A stretch of DNA of 41,450 nucleotides, taken from contig JAFAQA010000240.1 in assembly GCA_019246665.1 (NCBI GenBank), positions 1 to 41,450 on the forward strand. The letters run 5' to 3'. The notes below the pieces were generated by a model. That model ran no database searches. It saw only the letters and a list, made by a program, of their open reading frames with translations, and was not told the origin of the DNA. Below, one piece after another: positions 1-7,711 of the stretch (the first letter of the stretch is position 1; each line of letters begins with the position of its first letter). This stretch comes from Hyphomicrobiales bacterium. Lineage in GTDB: Bacteria > Pseudomonadota > Alphaproteobacteria > Rhizobiales > Beijerinckiaceae. The position numbers were made by a program, and so were the translations under genes.

Positions 1-1019
1 TGAGCGGGCGAGGTCTGGATGCCGTAGCCGCCCTGCCCGACGCTCCAGAAGAAGCCCTCGACCTTTGCGTCCCAGCCGATGGCCAGGCTCCGGTCGGGCG
101 TGAAGCTGCGCAAGCCAGCCCAGCTGTGCTCGACGCGCCTGACCTCGATGTCGAGCGCCTGCTGCATGCGATCGATCGCAATGGCGATGTCGATATCATC
201 GGGAGCCGCATCGTGAGGCGGCATGTCGGTTTCCTCGGCGGGGGACACCAGAAGCTTGCTGCGTGCTTCCGGCTTCACGTACCAGCTCGTCACCGCATCG
301 CTCACTGCCGGCCAGTCGCTGACCTTCCACGGCGCCGGGTCGATGATGAGGGCCGTGCGCCGTTTCGGCTGCAAGCCGAGCGGAGCAACGCCGGCAAGCG
401 CCGCCACTTCATCACCCCAGGCGCCCGCCGCATCGACGATCACGGGCGCCGTGAAGACATTGCCGCCGGAGACTTCCACCAGCCATTCTCGTGCGCGCCG
501 CTCGATCCGCCCCGCCCGGCTGCGCAAGGCAAGCACCCCGCCGGCCGCGCGAAGCTGCCGCAAGAAGCCTTGGAGCAGCGCGGCGACGTCCATTTCGAAG
601 GTATCGTCCTCGATGGCCGCGGCGACGGCGTAGCCTGCCCGCAAGGCCGGGAGGCGCTCCTTGAGCTCGGTTGCCGAGAGCTCCCGCATCCCCCGGCTCT
701 GTTCCAGCATCTTGCGGAAGCCCGCTTCTTGCGCCGCGGTCGCGAGCGTGAGCACCGGCCGGCGGCTCATGAGCGGCGTCTCGCTGAAGCCGGAAGGCGG
801 CGCTTCGAAGAATTGGCGTGAGAGGGCGGTCATGGCCCGCACATCCGCGGGTCCATAATTGAGGATCCAGAGCGCGGTCGAACGTCCCGTGGTGTGGTAG
901 CCGGGCGCGTCCTCCGCCTCCACGAGAGCCACGCGCCGCTCGGCTGCGATATGGGCGGCCGCCGTTGCTCCGGCGATACCCGCGCCGATCACCACAACAT
1001 CGAAAGCATGCGTCGTCAT
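1..1019 (-). CDS. FAD-dependent oxidoreductase, DAO family (partial, C-terminus outside window)
   Basis: Reading the minus strand from the ATG at 1019 gives an open frame with no stop to the window edge, about 339 residues. The N-terminus has a Rossmann dinucleotide motif (VVIGAGIAGATAA, residues about 8-20) followed by an acidic residue at the end of beta-2 (VALVEAED), as in the DadA/glycine oxidase/sarcosine oxidase (DAO) family, which oxidises amines or amino acids with FAD. A late segment, VEHSWAGLRSFTPDRSLAIG, followed by GQGGYGIQTSP, is typical of the substrate-domain and C-terminal FAD-binding part of this family, so only a short tail is missing. No clear Shine-Dalgarno sequence precedes the ATG. 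The substrate cannot be assigned. It shares the neighbourhood, but not the strand, with an amino-acid-type ABC importer. The family call is firm, the specific enzyme is not. Confidence 0.85.
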   Translation of the reverse strand, partial: MTTHAFDVVVIGAGIAGATAAAHIAAERRVALVEAEDAPGYHTTGRSTALWILNYGPADVRAMTALSRQFFEAPPSGFSETPLMSRRPVLTLATAAQEAGFRKMLEQSRGMRELSATELKERLPALRAGYAVAAAIEDDTFEMDVAALLQGFLRQLRAAGGVLALRSRAGRIERRAREWLVEVSGGNVFTAPVIVDAAGAWGDEVAALAGVAPLGLQPKRRTALIIDPAPWKVSDWPAVSDAVTSWYVKPEARSKLLVSPAEETDMPPHDAAPDDIDIAIAIDRMQQALDIEVRRVEHSWAGLRSFTPDRSLAIGWDAKVEGFFWSVGQGGYGIQTSPA

Positions 1020-1356
1020 GAGGGGAGCCTATGTCGCGTCGCCCGCGCCTTGGCAAGCGCCGGAGCGGGGCTCGGCCCATCCCCGCGTCGACGTATTCAG
1101 AGCATTGATATCGTTCGCGTTTTGCCCGATGAAACGAGGTCGCGGTCACGCCTCGATTTGCAGTATTCATTCGGCATTCGTCGATGGTCGAGCCTCGCTG
1201 ACGGAAATCGCCCAAGGGTTCTCAAGATGTGATCGTCAAATCGTAATGATGTAGAATTACATAAACGTCACGAAGTGATGGTTAATATCGATAGACTCGT
1301 GTTTGGAATTGCGATTTACTTAAGTTGCGACAGGTAGAGAGCGTGGGCATAGGGCA
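1020..1356. other. Intergenic region, AT-rich, with a small dyad
   Basis: This 337-base stretch separates the divergently read oxidoreductase and the small gene at 1357. No coding frame in it looks real. Its second half (about 1225-1335) is clearly more AT-rich than the surroundings, as expected for promoter DNA. It holds a short perfect inverted repeat, ATGTA-GAAT-TACAT at 1249-1262. I cannot assign -35/-10 boxes with confidence. Confidence 0.4.
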
Positions 1357-1599
1357 ATGACTACCTTTAACAAATTCGGGGTGATCCCGGTCTTTCGCGG
1401 CCTGGACGGTACGCTGGCCGTGCAGAAGGAGATCGCCTTTCCATCCGAAGAGGATGCGAAACGCGCCGGTCAGGTTTTCGCCGAGGTGCTGGGGGGAGCG
1501 GTCGCCTTCCGCCGCATGAACGACCCTGAGACAGGCACCATCGGCAATGGCTTCATTATCGGCCGCTACGGCGTCATGGCCGAGAAGACGGCGTCCTGA
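1357..1599 (+). CDS. Small conserved-looking hypothetical protein, 80 aa
   Basis: I do not recognise this 80-residue protein. It is soluble, mixed in charge, has no signal peptide or membrane segment, and no cysteines. It looks like one compact alpha/beta domain: a strand around VIPVFRG, a charged helix (SEEDAKRAGQVFAEVLGG, residues about 30-47), and C-terminal strands ending in GFIIGRYGVMAEK. Codon use is GC-rich at third positions like its neighbours, which supports a real gene over the longer minus-strand frame that overlaps it. The ribosome site is weak (GGG two bases before ATG). A possible hairpin terminator follows at 1641-1689, so it is probably transcribed alone. Confidence 0.6.
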   Translation: MTTFNKFGVIPVFRGLDGTLAVQKEIAFPSEEDAKRAGQVFAEVLGGAVAFRRMNDPETGTIGNGFIIGRYGVMAEKTAS

Positions 1600-1640
1600 A
1601 CCGCCAGACTCAAGCTGATGCGCAGCCGAGGGAGCAAGCA

Positions 1641-1689
1641 CCGCCGCATTGCGCGCGGGCTTTGCCACGGCGGGGTCTTTTTATTTTTT
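1641..1689 (+). terminator. Possible Rho-independent terminator after the 80-aa gene
   Basis: CCGCCG (1641-1646) can pair with CGGCGG (1668-1673), and a T-rich run follows (1676-1688, with one C and one A interrupting). The loop is long (21 bases), which makes this a moderate candidate. Confidence 0.4.
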
Positions 1690-1849
1690 GGATGATGGGA
1701 TTAAAGTGAGGCGACGGGCGGAACGGATCGAGCCGATCAAGACCGGCATCCGCACTGAATGGAGGGAGATGACGGCCGGTAACTCTTAAGGACCGCTGAG
1801 GCTGCGGACGCTCCGAGAAATCTTGGCTTGAAAAAGGGAGGATAGTCGT

Positions 1850-3106
1850 ATGCGAGGCTTCAACTGTCGGCGAATTTCGATCTGTGGAGGGGTCATGGTT
1901 GCGGCGCTTGCCGTCGCTTCATCCGCCAATGCGGCGGAAACCAAGGGACCTGTCACCGACGATATCGGCGTTCTGGTCATCCCGAAAGGCGCGCCCATCC
2001 AGATCGGCGCCTATTGGGTGATGTCGGGGGCCGATTCGGCGCTCGGTATCGACGAGAAACGCGGCGTCGAGATCGCCATCAAGGATCAAGGGGGCAAGCT
2101 CGTCGGCCATCCGGTCAAGCTCAATGTCGAGGATGACGGATGCAATGCCGAAGGCGGCCAGACGGCGGCGACGAAGATCGCTTCCAATCCTGCGACGGCG
2201 ATCGTCATTGGCCCGGCCTGCTCGAGCGCGGCAACGCCCGGCGCACCCATTCTCTGGAAGGCTGGCCTCACCGATATCGACACCGCGGCCACGGCCCCGG
2301 CGCTCACCGCGGCCGATCGCAAGCCGGAATACGCAGGCTTCGTGCGAACCGTTTACAGCGACATCGATCAGGGCCGCGCCGACGCGCAATATGTGCACGA
2401 CGTGCTCAAGGCGCAGAAGATCGTGACCGTCCACGATGGCAGCCCCTATGCACAGCAGCTGGCGACCGTGATGGGCGAGAACTTCAAGAAGCTCGGCGGC
2501 CAGGTGCTCTCTCAGGAAGCCGTGGCGCCAACCGATGTCGACATGCACCCGGTGCTGACGCGTGTCGCGACGGAGAAGCCTGATGTCATCTACGCGCCGG
2601 TCTTCGTCGCCGCCGGCGCGCAGTTGCTTCGTCAATCAAAGGACATACCCGGCCTCGAGAAAGTGCCGCTGATCGGCAGTTCCGGTCAAATGGCGCCCGA
2701 CCTCATCGAGGCGGCGCGCGGCGCCATCGTCGGCTATAAGATCACCTATCCGGACGTCTCGCCGGAATCGATGGGCAAGGGATATCCAAAGTTCGTCGAC
2801 GAGTACAAGAAGGCCTATGGCGAAGCGCCGATCTCGGGCTATCACGCGAATGCCTATGATGGCGCGCAACTCGCCTTCAAGGCGATCGAAAAAGTGGCGA
2901 AAACGGATGCGAGCGGCGCGACCTATATCGGTCGCAAGGCGTTGCGTGACGCCGTGTTCGCGACCAAGTTCGAGGGTGTCAGCGGGCCGATCTCTTGCGA
3001 TCAGTATGGTCAATGCGCGAAGTTCAAGCCCGCCGTCTACGAGTTCACGAATGGTGATCCGAAGACGTTCAAGATCGGCGAGAATCCGAAGAAGATCTGG
3101 CCTTGA
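1850..3106 (+). CDS. livK: ABC transporter substrate-binding protein, branched-chain amino acid (LivK) type
   Basis: This 418-residue periplasmic binding protein belongs to the type I (Leu/Ile/Val-binding, Peripla_BP_6) family and would capture the solute for the permease and ATPase genes that follow. The start at 1850 has a good ribosome site (GGGAGGA at 1836-1842). It gives a signal peptide with a hydrophobic core around residues 14-27 and a likely cleavage after ANA. Typical family features are the GAYWVMSGADSALG segment, DDGCNAEGGQTAATKI, the VIGPACSSAATPGAPI loop, and YHANAYDGAQLAF near the C-terminus. It is first in an operon of five (livKHMGF). Members of this family carry branched-chain amino acids, amides, urea or aromatic acids, so the ligand is not fixed by sequence. 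A strong hairpin follows the gene at 3135-3164. Confidence 0.93.
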   Translation: MRGFNCRRISICGGVMVAALAVASSANAAETKGPVTDDIGVLVIPKGAPIQIGAYWVMSGADSALGIDEKRGVEIAIKDQGGKLVGHPVKLNVEDDGCNAEGGQTAATKIASNPATAIVIGPACSSAATPGAPILWKAGLTDIDTAATAPALTAADRKPEYAGFVRTVYSDIDQGRADAQYVHDVLKAQKIVTVHDGSPYAQQLATVMGENFKKLGGQVLSQEAVAPTDVDMHPVLTRVATEKPDVIYAPVFVAAGAQLLRQSKDIPGLEKVPLIGSSGQMAPDLIEAARGAIVGYKITYPDVSPESMGKGYPKFVDEYKKAYGEAPISGYHANAYDGAQLAFKAIEKVAKTDASGATYIGRKALRDAVFATKFEGVSGPISCDQYGQCAKFKPAVYEFTNGDPKTFKIGENPKKIWP

Positions 3107-3134
3107 TCGATCTCGCCATTCGGCCTGAAGCCAG

Positions 3135-3164
3135 GGGAGGTAGGCGCCGCGGCGCCTCCCTCCC
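3135..3164 (+). other. Intergenic hairpin between livK and livH
   Basis: GGGAGG (3135-3140) pairs with CCTCCC (3159-3164), enclosing the perfect palindrome GGCGCCGCGGCGCC (3143-3156) with a two-by-two internal loop. There is no T-run, so this is not a classic terminator. Hairpins at this place, after the binding-protein gene, commonly stabilise the upstream mRNA or cause partial termination so that the binding protein is made in excess. That role is inferred here. Confidence 0.55.
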
Positions 3165-3199
3165 GCCGCCGCGCGTCCGGAAGGGGTCGTTGAATTCAG

Positions 3200-4294
3200 A
3201 TGACTGACGTCGCGGCAAGTCGAGGCTTTATCCCCAAGCTGAGCACGCTCTCGCGCTTCACCTTCGTCGATGTGGTCCTGTGGGCGCTGCGCATCGGCGT
3301 CATCATCGTCGTTATCGGGGGCACGATCGGCACCTTGATCAAGGCCCGTTATGGGGCCGCGCAATGGTTCGATTTTCTCGTTTTTGGCGTGACAATCGGG
3401 AGCGTCTACGCGCTCGTCGCGCTCGGCTACACCATGGTCTACGGTGTCTTGCGCCTCATCAATTTCGCCCATGGCGACATCATGATGACGGGTGCTTTCT
3501 CCGGATATTTCGTCGCCTCCTCATTCGCGGAAAGCGGATTCCTCGACACGAACCCGTTTCTGGCGATGCTCGGCATCCTCGCCGTCGCGGTCACCACCTC
3601 GACCGTGATCGCGGTGCTTACCGAGCGCCTCGCCTACCGTCCGTTCCGCCGCGTTCGGGGCCTGGCTCCGCTCATCTGCGCCATTGGGGTGTCCTTCTTC
3701 CTCGAGCAAACGTTCCGAGGCGCCTTCGGATCGGGCGTGCGCGCCTATCCCGATCCGAAATGGCAAAAGAACACGCTTGACGTATTCGGCTTCAGCGTCC
3801 CTCTCGTCGAGGTCCTGGTCGTCGCTGCCGCCCTCATCTCCATGCTGGTGCTGTACGTGATCGTGCAGCGCACCCGCATGGGAACGGCGATGCGCGCGGT
3901 TTCCGAGGATTCCGACACCGCCGCCATGATGGGCATCGACGTGAACAAGGTCGTCGTGTTCACTTTCGCGCTCGGCGGCGCCATGGCGGGCATAGCCGGG
4001 GTCTGCTACGCCTTCGTCTTCAAGCAAGTTTATTTCTTCATGGGTTTCACGCCCGGCATCAAAGCTTTCGGCGCGGCGGTCCTCGGCGGCATCGGCAGCG
4101 TTCCGGGCGCCATGCTCGGCGGCTTGTTTCTCGGAATCGTGGAATCCGTCGGCCCCGCGCTCTTCCTCGACGGCATCGGCATCACGGCTCCCTACCAACT
4201 GCGTGATCTCATCGCCTTCACGCTGCTGATCATGGTTCTGATCTTCAGGCCCTATGGGATCATGGGCGAGCGCATGGCGAAGAAACGCGCATGA
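3200..4294 (+). CDS. livH: ABC transporter permease, LivH type
   Basis: This 364-residue integral membrane protein is one of the two permease subunits of the branched-chain-type importer. It carries the family signature YTMVYGVLRLINFAHGD around residues 76-92, several hydrophobic helices, and the conserved loop with AVSEDSDTAAMMGID followed by a membrane segment (residues about 234-265). A C-terminal GGIGSVPGAMLGGLFLGIVES motif is also typical. It is about 60 residues longer at the N-terminus than the usual LivH, with an extra hydrophobic helix near residues 30-48. It starts 93 bases after livK and overlaps livM by four bases (ATGA), so the two permeases are translationally coupled. Confidence 0.94.
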   Translation: MTDVAASRGFIPKLSTLSRFTFVDVVLWALRIGVIIVVIGGTIGTLIKARYGAAQWFDFLVFGVTIGSVYALVALGYTMVYGVLRLINFAHGDIMMTGAFSGYFVASSFAESGFLDTNPFLAMLGILAVAVTTSTVIAVLTERLAYRPFRRVRGLAPLICAIGVSFFLEQTFRGAFGSGVRAYPDPKWQKNTLDVFGFSVPLVEVLVVAAALISMLVLYVIVQRTRMGTAMRAVSEDSDTAAMMGIDVNKVVVFTFALGGAMAGIAGVCYAFVFKQVYFFMGFTPGIKAFGAAVLGGIGSVPGAMLGGLFLGIVESVGPALFLDGIGITAPYQLRDLIAFTLLIMVLIFRPYGIMGERMAKKRA

Positions 4295-6090
4295 GCGCCG
4301 TGTCGGAAAGCCCTCCTGTCCATCGCTCGAGCGTGGAGGGTTCCCCGCTCAACCGGGCGTTGAGATTAGGCCTCGTCTTCGGGGCCATAGCGGTCTACGT
4401 CGCGGTCGTCGGGATCTTGCCGTTGATGGATGCGCGCTGGATCGTCGTCGATGTCGTTTCGCTTGGCGACGCCACGCTCATCGCCATTGGGCTCGGTGCC
4501 GGGGCTGCGGTCGCGGCGCGGCGGTCGCCGGGCGGCACGGATGGATTTTTGCCGCTCGCCGCGCACGCCCTTCTCGCCGGGGCGGTTGCGGGCGGCTTGC
4601 TCGCGCTTCTTGCGATCGCGATGTCGGTCCTCGATTTACGGCCGATCTTCATCGCGCTTTCGCCGGTTCTTCTCGAGACGCTCACCTTCGGTCTCGGCGT
4701 GCCGCTCGGATCCGTCGTTCTCATTGTTTCCGGAGCCTTGCTCGGCGTGCTGGGCGCTGCCCTCTCCCTTGGCCCCGTCACCATCCGCAAACCGATCCTT
4801 ATCGGCCTTGCCTTCGTGCTTTTCTTCGGTGTGTTCCAGGAGCTCATCCAGATCATGATGCAGTTCGGCGAGGTGATCGGCGATCTGCGCGAGACAATCT
4901 TCACTTGGGAAGGCCTCAACCCGACAGGCGCGGCGATAATCTTCGTCCTCTCGGCCGGAGGGGCGTATCTGTGGACAAAATCGCTGCGCGCCCAGCTGCA
5001 CGAGGGCATGGCTCACCTCAGCCCCGCACAGCAGTCGCATGTGAGGACGCTGAAGATCATCATCGGCATTCTGCTCGTCGTCCTCTTTCCGATCGTTGCC
5101 GGCCCTTACATCGGGCAGGTGATGATGCTCGTCGGCCTTTACGTGCTCATGGGCATGGGGCTCAACCTCGAGGTCGGCCTTGCGGGGCTTCTTGATCTCG
5201 GCTTCGTCGCCTTCTTCGCCGTTGGCGCTTACACCACGGCCTTGCTCACCGCCGACAGCCCTCACGCGCTGGCGGCCTGGACCTCCATCCCAAGCCTTTC
5301 GTATTGGGCGGCGATGCCGATCGCGATCCTGTGCTCGGTGATTGTCGGCATTCTCTTCGGCATCCCCGTGCTCGGCGTGCGCGGCGACTATCTGGCAGTC
5401 GCCACCATGGGGCTCGGCGAAATCGTGCGCGTCATCGTGCAATCGGACATGGCCGCGCCGCTGCTTGCCGGAGCGCAGGGCATATTGCAGATCCCCAAAC
5501 CCCGGATCGGCAATATCGAGCTGAGCGATCCGGTCTCGCTCTTCTACCTCACGCTCGTTTGCTCGGCCGTTGCCGCGTATTTTGCCTGGCGGCTTGAGAA
5601 CTCGCGCCTCGGGCGCGCCTGGATGGCGGTGCGCGATGATGAGGACGTGGCGCAGGCGCTCGGCATCAATATCGTCAAGGTGAAGCTCCTCGCCTACGGG
5701 CTCGGCGCCGCCTTCGCGGGACTTGCCGGCTCGATCTTCGCGGTGATGCTGACCTCCATTTACCCTTCGAGCTTTCAACTCCTCATCTCGATCAACGTGC
5801 TTGCCCTGATCATCGTCGGCGGCATGGGAAGCTTGCCGGGCGTCGTCGTCGGCGCCATCGCGCTTGTCGGCCTGCCGGAGCTTCTGCGCGAATTCGGCGA
5901 GTACCGCTACCTGTTCTATGGTGCCGCGCTCATCATCATGATGCGGATCAAGCCCGAGGGCTTGTGGCCCTCGGCGACGCGACAACGGGAGCTGCGCGCC
6001 GCGGCGGGCGAGCTTGAGCCCGATGAACCGCAGACGGCGCCGGCAGGTGTCGAGACGCCCTCATTTGCCACCCAAGGCCTCGAGAAATAG
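4291..6090 (+). CDS. livM: ABC transporter permease, LivM type, with long N-terminal membrane extension
   Basis: This is the second permease subunit, 599 residues. The C-terminal part from about residue 255 is a normal LivM domain: YVLMGMGLNLEVGLAGLLDLG, GVRGDYLAVATMGLGEIVR, the coupling loop AVRDDEDVAQALGINIVKVKLLAYGLGAAFAG, and GGMGSLPGVVVGA near the end. E. coli LivM is about 425 residues. Here about 250 extra N-terminal residues contain several additional hydrophobic helices (for example around 25-45, 60-75, 90-115, 125-165, 170-190 and 210-228) that I do not recognise as a named domain. The last 30 residues are hydrophilic and Pro/Glu-rich. The start overlaps the livH stop by four bases. 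Confidence 0.93.
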   Translation: MSAVSESPPVHRSSVEGSPLNRALRLGLVFGAIAVYVAVVGILPLMDARWIVVDVVSLGDATLIAIGLGAGAAVAARRSPGGTDGFLPLAAHALLAGAVAGGLLALLAIAMSVLDLRPIFIALSPVLLETLTFGLGVPLGSVVLIVSGALLGVLGAALSLGPVTIRKPILIGLAFVLFFGVFQELIQIMMQFGEVIGDLRETIFTWEGLNPTGAAIIFVLSAGGAYLWTKSLRAQLHEGMAHLSPAQQSHVRTLKIIIGILLVVLFPIVAGPYIGQVMMLVGLYVLMGMGLNLEVGLAGLLDLGFVAFFAVGAYTTALLTADSPHALAAWTSIPSLSYWAAMPIAILCSVIVGILFGIPVLGVRGDYLAVATMGLGEIVRVIVQSDMAAPLLAGAQGILQIPKPRIGNIELSDPVSLFYLTLVCSAVAAYFAWRLENSRLGRAWMAVRDDEDVAQALGINIVKVKLLAYGLGAAFAGLAGSIFAVMLTSIYPSSFQLLISINVLALIIVGGMGSLPGVVVGAIALVGLPELLREFGEYRYLFYGAALIIMMRIKPEGLWPSATRQRELRAAAGELEPDEPQTAPAGVETPSFATQGLEK

Positions 6091-6099
6091 GAGGGGGGC

Positions 6100-6942
6100 G
6101 TGGCGCGGGAGGCAATCTTGACGACGGAAGGGCTGACGATGCGGTTCGGCGGCCTCACGGCCGTCGGCGAGCTCGATCTCAATGTGCGCGAGAGGGCGAT
6201 CCACAGCATCATCGGCCCGAACGGGGCCGGGAAGACGACGGTCTTCAATTGCATCATGCAGAATCTGCAGATCACCGCGGGTCGCATCTGGTTCCGCGGC
6301 GAGCGTCTCGACGGCCTCACCCCCGATCGCGTCGCGGCCGCCGGCATCAGCCGCACTTATCAGAACATCAGGCTGTTTCGAAACATCACGGCGATCGAGA
6401 ACCTGATGGTGGGCATGCATCTGCATCTCCACTCGCATTGGTGGGGTGCGCTCTTCAATACGCCGCACACGCGGCGTGACGAGCGCAGCGCGCATGAGAG
6501 CGCGCTGAAGCTTTTGCGTTTCGTCGGGCTGCAAGGACGAGGCGATGTGCTGGCGCGCAATCTCGCCTATGGCGAGCAGCGGCGCCTCGAGATCGGCCGG
6601 GCGCTCGCGACGCGCCCGGCCCTCCTCATGCTCGACGAGCCGACAGCGGGAATGAATCCGCGTGAGACCTCGGAGATGATGGCCTTCATCCGCCATGTGC
6701 GCGAGACTTTCGGCGTGACGATCATCCTCATCGAGCACCAGATGCGGGTCGTCATGGGGATGTCGGACATTGTGACGGTGCTCGACCATGGGGTGAAGAT
6801 CGCGGAGGGATCTCCCGTCGAGGTGCAGAACGATCCGAAGGTCATCGAGGCCTATCTCGGCAGCGCGAAGAGTGTCCCGGCGGAGGTCCTGCGCCATGCA
6901 AGCGACCATATTCGGCATCTCGATAGCCCGGCGGAAGGGTAG
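6100..6942 (+). CDS. livG: ABC transporter ATP-binding protein, LivG type
   Basis: This 280-residue ATPase powers the importer. The Walker A motif GPNGAGKTT lies near residues 46-54, the ABC signature is the LivG-like degenerate form LAYGEQRRLEIGRAL (about 157-171), and the Walker B motif is LLMLDEPTAGMNP, followed by a switch histidine in LIEHQMRVVM. LivG-type subunits characteristically end with the extension EVQNDPKVIEAYLG, present here. The start is a GTG at 6100 preceded by a strong ribosome site (GAGGGGG, 6091-6097), nine bases after the livM stop. About 25 residues follow the usual family end. Cytoplasmic, attached to the membrane through LivH/LivM. Confidence 0.95.
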   Translation: MAREAILTTEGLTMRFGGLTAVGELDLNVRERAIHSIIGPNGAGKTTVFNCIMQNLQITAGRIWFRGERLDGLTPDRVAAAGISRTYQNIRLFRNITAIENLMVGMHLHLHSHWWGALFNTPHTRRDERSAHESALKLLRFVGLQGRGDVLARNLAYGEQRRLEIGRALATRPALLMLDEPTAGMNPRETSEMMAFIRHVRETFGVTIILIEHQMRVVMGMSDIVTVLDHGVKIAEGSPVEVQNDPKVIEAYLGSAKSVPAEVLRHASDHIRHLDSPAEG

Positions 6943-6947
6943 CCAGC

Positions 6948-7655
6948 ATGGCGCTTCTCGAAGTCGACGCCATTCACGTCTTCTACGACAATATCGAAGC
7001 CTTGAAGGGCGTCTCATTCAGCGTCGACACGAAGCAGATCGTCACCCTCGTCGGCGCGAACGGCGCCGGCAAGACGACGACCTTGCGGGCAATCAGCGGT
7101 GTTCTGCATCCACGCGGCGGCGACATCAGGCTCGACGGCGAGAGCCTTAGCGGCGTTGCTCCGCACGAGATCGCCGCGCTCGGCCTGATGCAAGTGCCGG
7201 AAGGCCGTCGCATCTTCGCACGCCTCACGGTTGACGAAAATCTGGCGATGGGCGCGTTCCGCCGCCGCGATCGCCAAGCGGTCGCCGAGGACAAGGAGCG
7301 CATGTTCACCCTCTTCCCGAGGCTTCGCGAGCGCCAAAAGCAGGTCGCGGGAACGCTTTCGGGCGGCGAGCAGCAAATGGTGGCCACGGCTCGCGCCTTG
7401 ATGGGGCGTCCGCGCGTGCTCCTCATGGACGAGCCCAGTATGGGGCTCTCCCCGGTCATGGTAGAGAATGTTTTCGAGACGATCCGTGCGATCAACGAGC
7501 AAGGCGTGACGATCCTGCTCGTCGAGCAGAATGCCTTGCTGGCGCTCAGCATCGCGGATTACGCCTATGTGATGGAGAGCGGGCGCATCGTGCTCACGGG
7601 GCGCGGCAAGGATCTCCTCGACGACGAGAAGGTGCAGCGCGCCTATCTCGGTTGA
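6948..7655 (+). CDS. livF: ABC transporter ATP-binding protein, LivF type
   Basis: This is the second ATPase subunit, 235 residues, the normal LivF length. It has a Walker A motif (GANGAGKTT, about 37-45), the LivF-typical PEGRRIFARLTVDENL segment, an ABC signature LSGGEQQMVATARAL, and Walker B LLMDEPSMGLSP followed by LVEQNALLAL. The C-terminus (VQRAYLG) is standard. It starts five bases after livG and closes the operon. The five genes form a complete importer, so this operon is likely functional. Confidence 0.95.
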   Translation: MALLEVDAIHVFYDNIEALKGVSFSVDTKQIVTLVGANGAGKTTTLRAISGVLHPRGGDIRLDGESLSGVAPHEIAALGLMQVPEGRRIFARLTVDENLAMGAFRRRDRQAVAEDKERMFTLFPRLRERQKQVAGTLSGGEQQMVATARALMGRPRVLLMDEPSMGLSPVMVENVFETIRAINEQGVTILLVEQNALLALSIADYAYVMESGRIVLTGRGKDLLDDEKVQRAYLG

Positions 7656-7711
7656 GGCGGCAGGCGCGAAGCGCTTACCCGCCGCGCCACCCTTGTCGCT
7701 CCGGCATAATT

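Noticed and set aside
412-1215. Long minus-strand frame of 267 residues at the left edge
   Set aside because: It is a shadow in another frame of the oxidoreductase, with low-complexity Arg/Gly content and no domain.
1282-1668. Minus-strand frame of 128 residues over the 80-aa gene
   Set aside because: Composition fits the antisense of a GC-rich gene; the plus-strand frame has the better protein character.
4636-5985. 449-residue minus-strand frame inside livM
   Set aside because: It is antisense to a clear LivM domain and is made of Asp/Glu/His/Arg-rich sequence typical of shadow frames.
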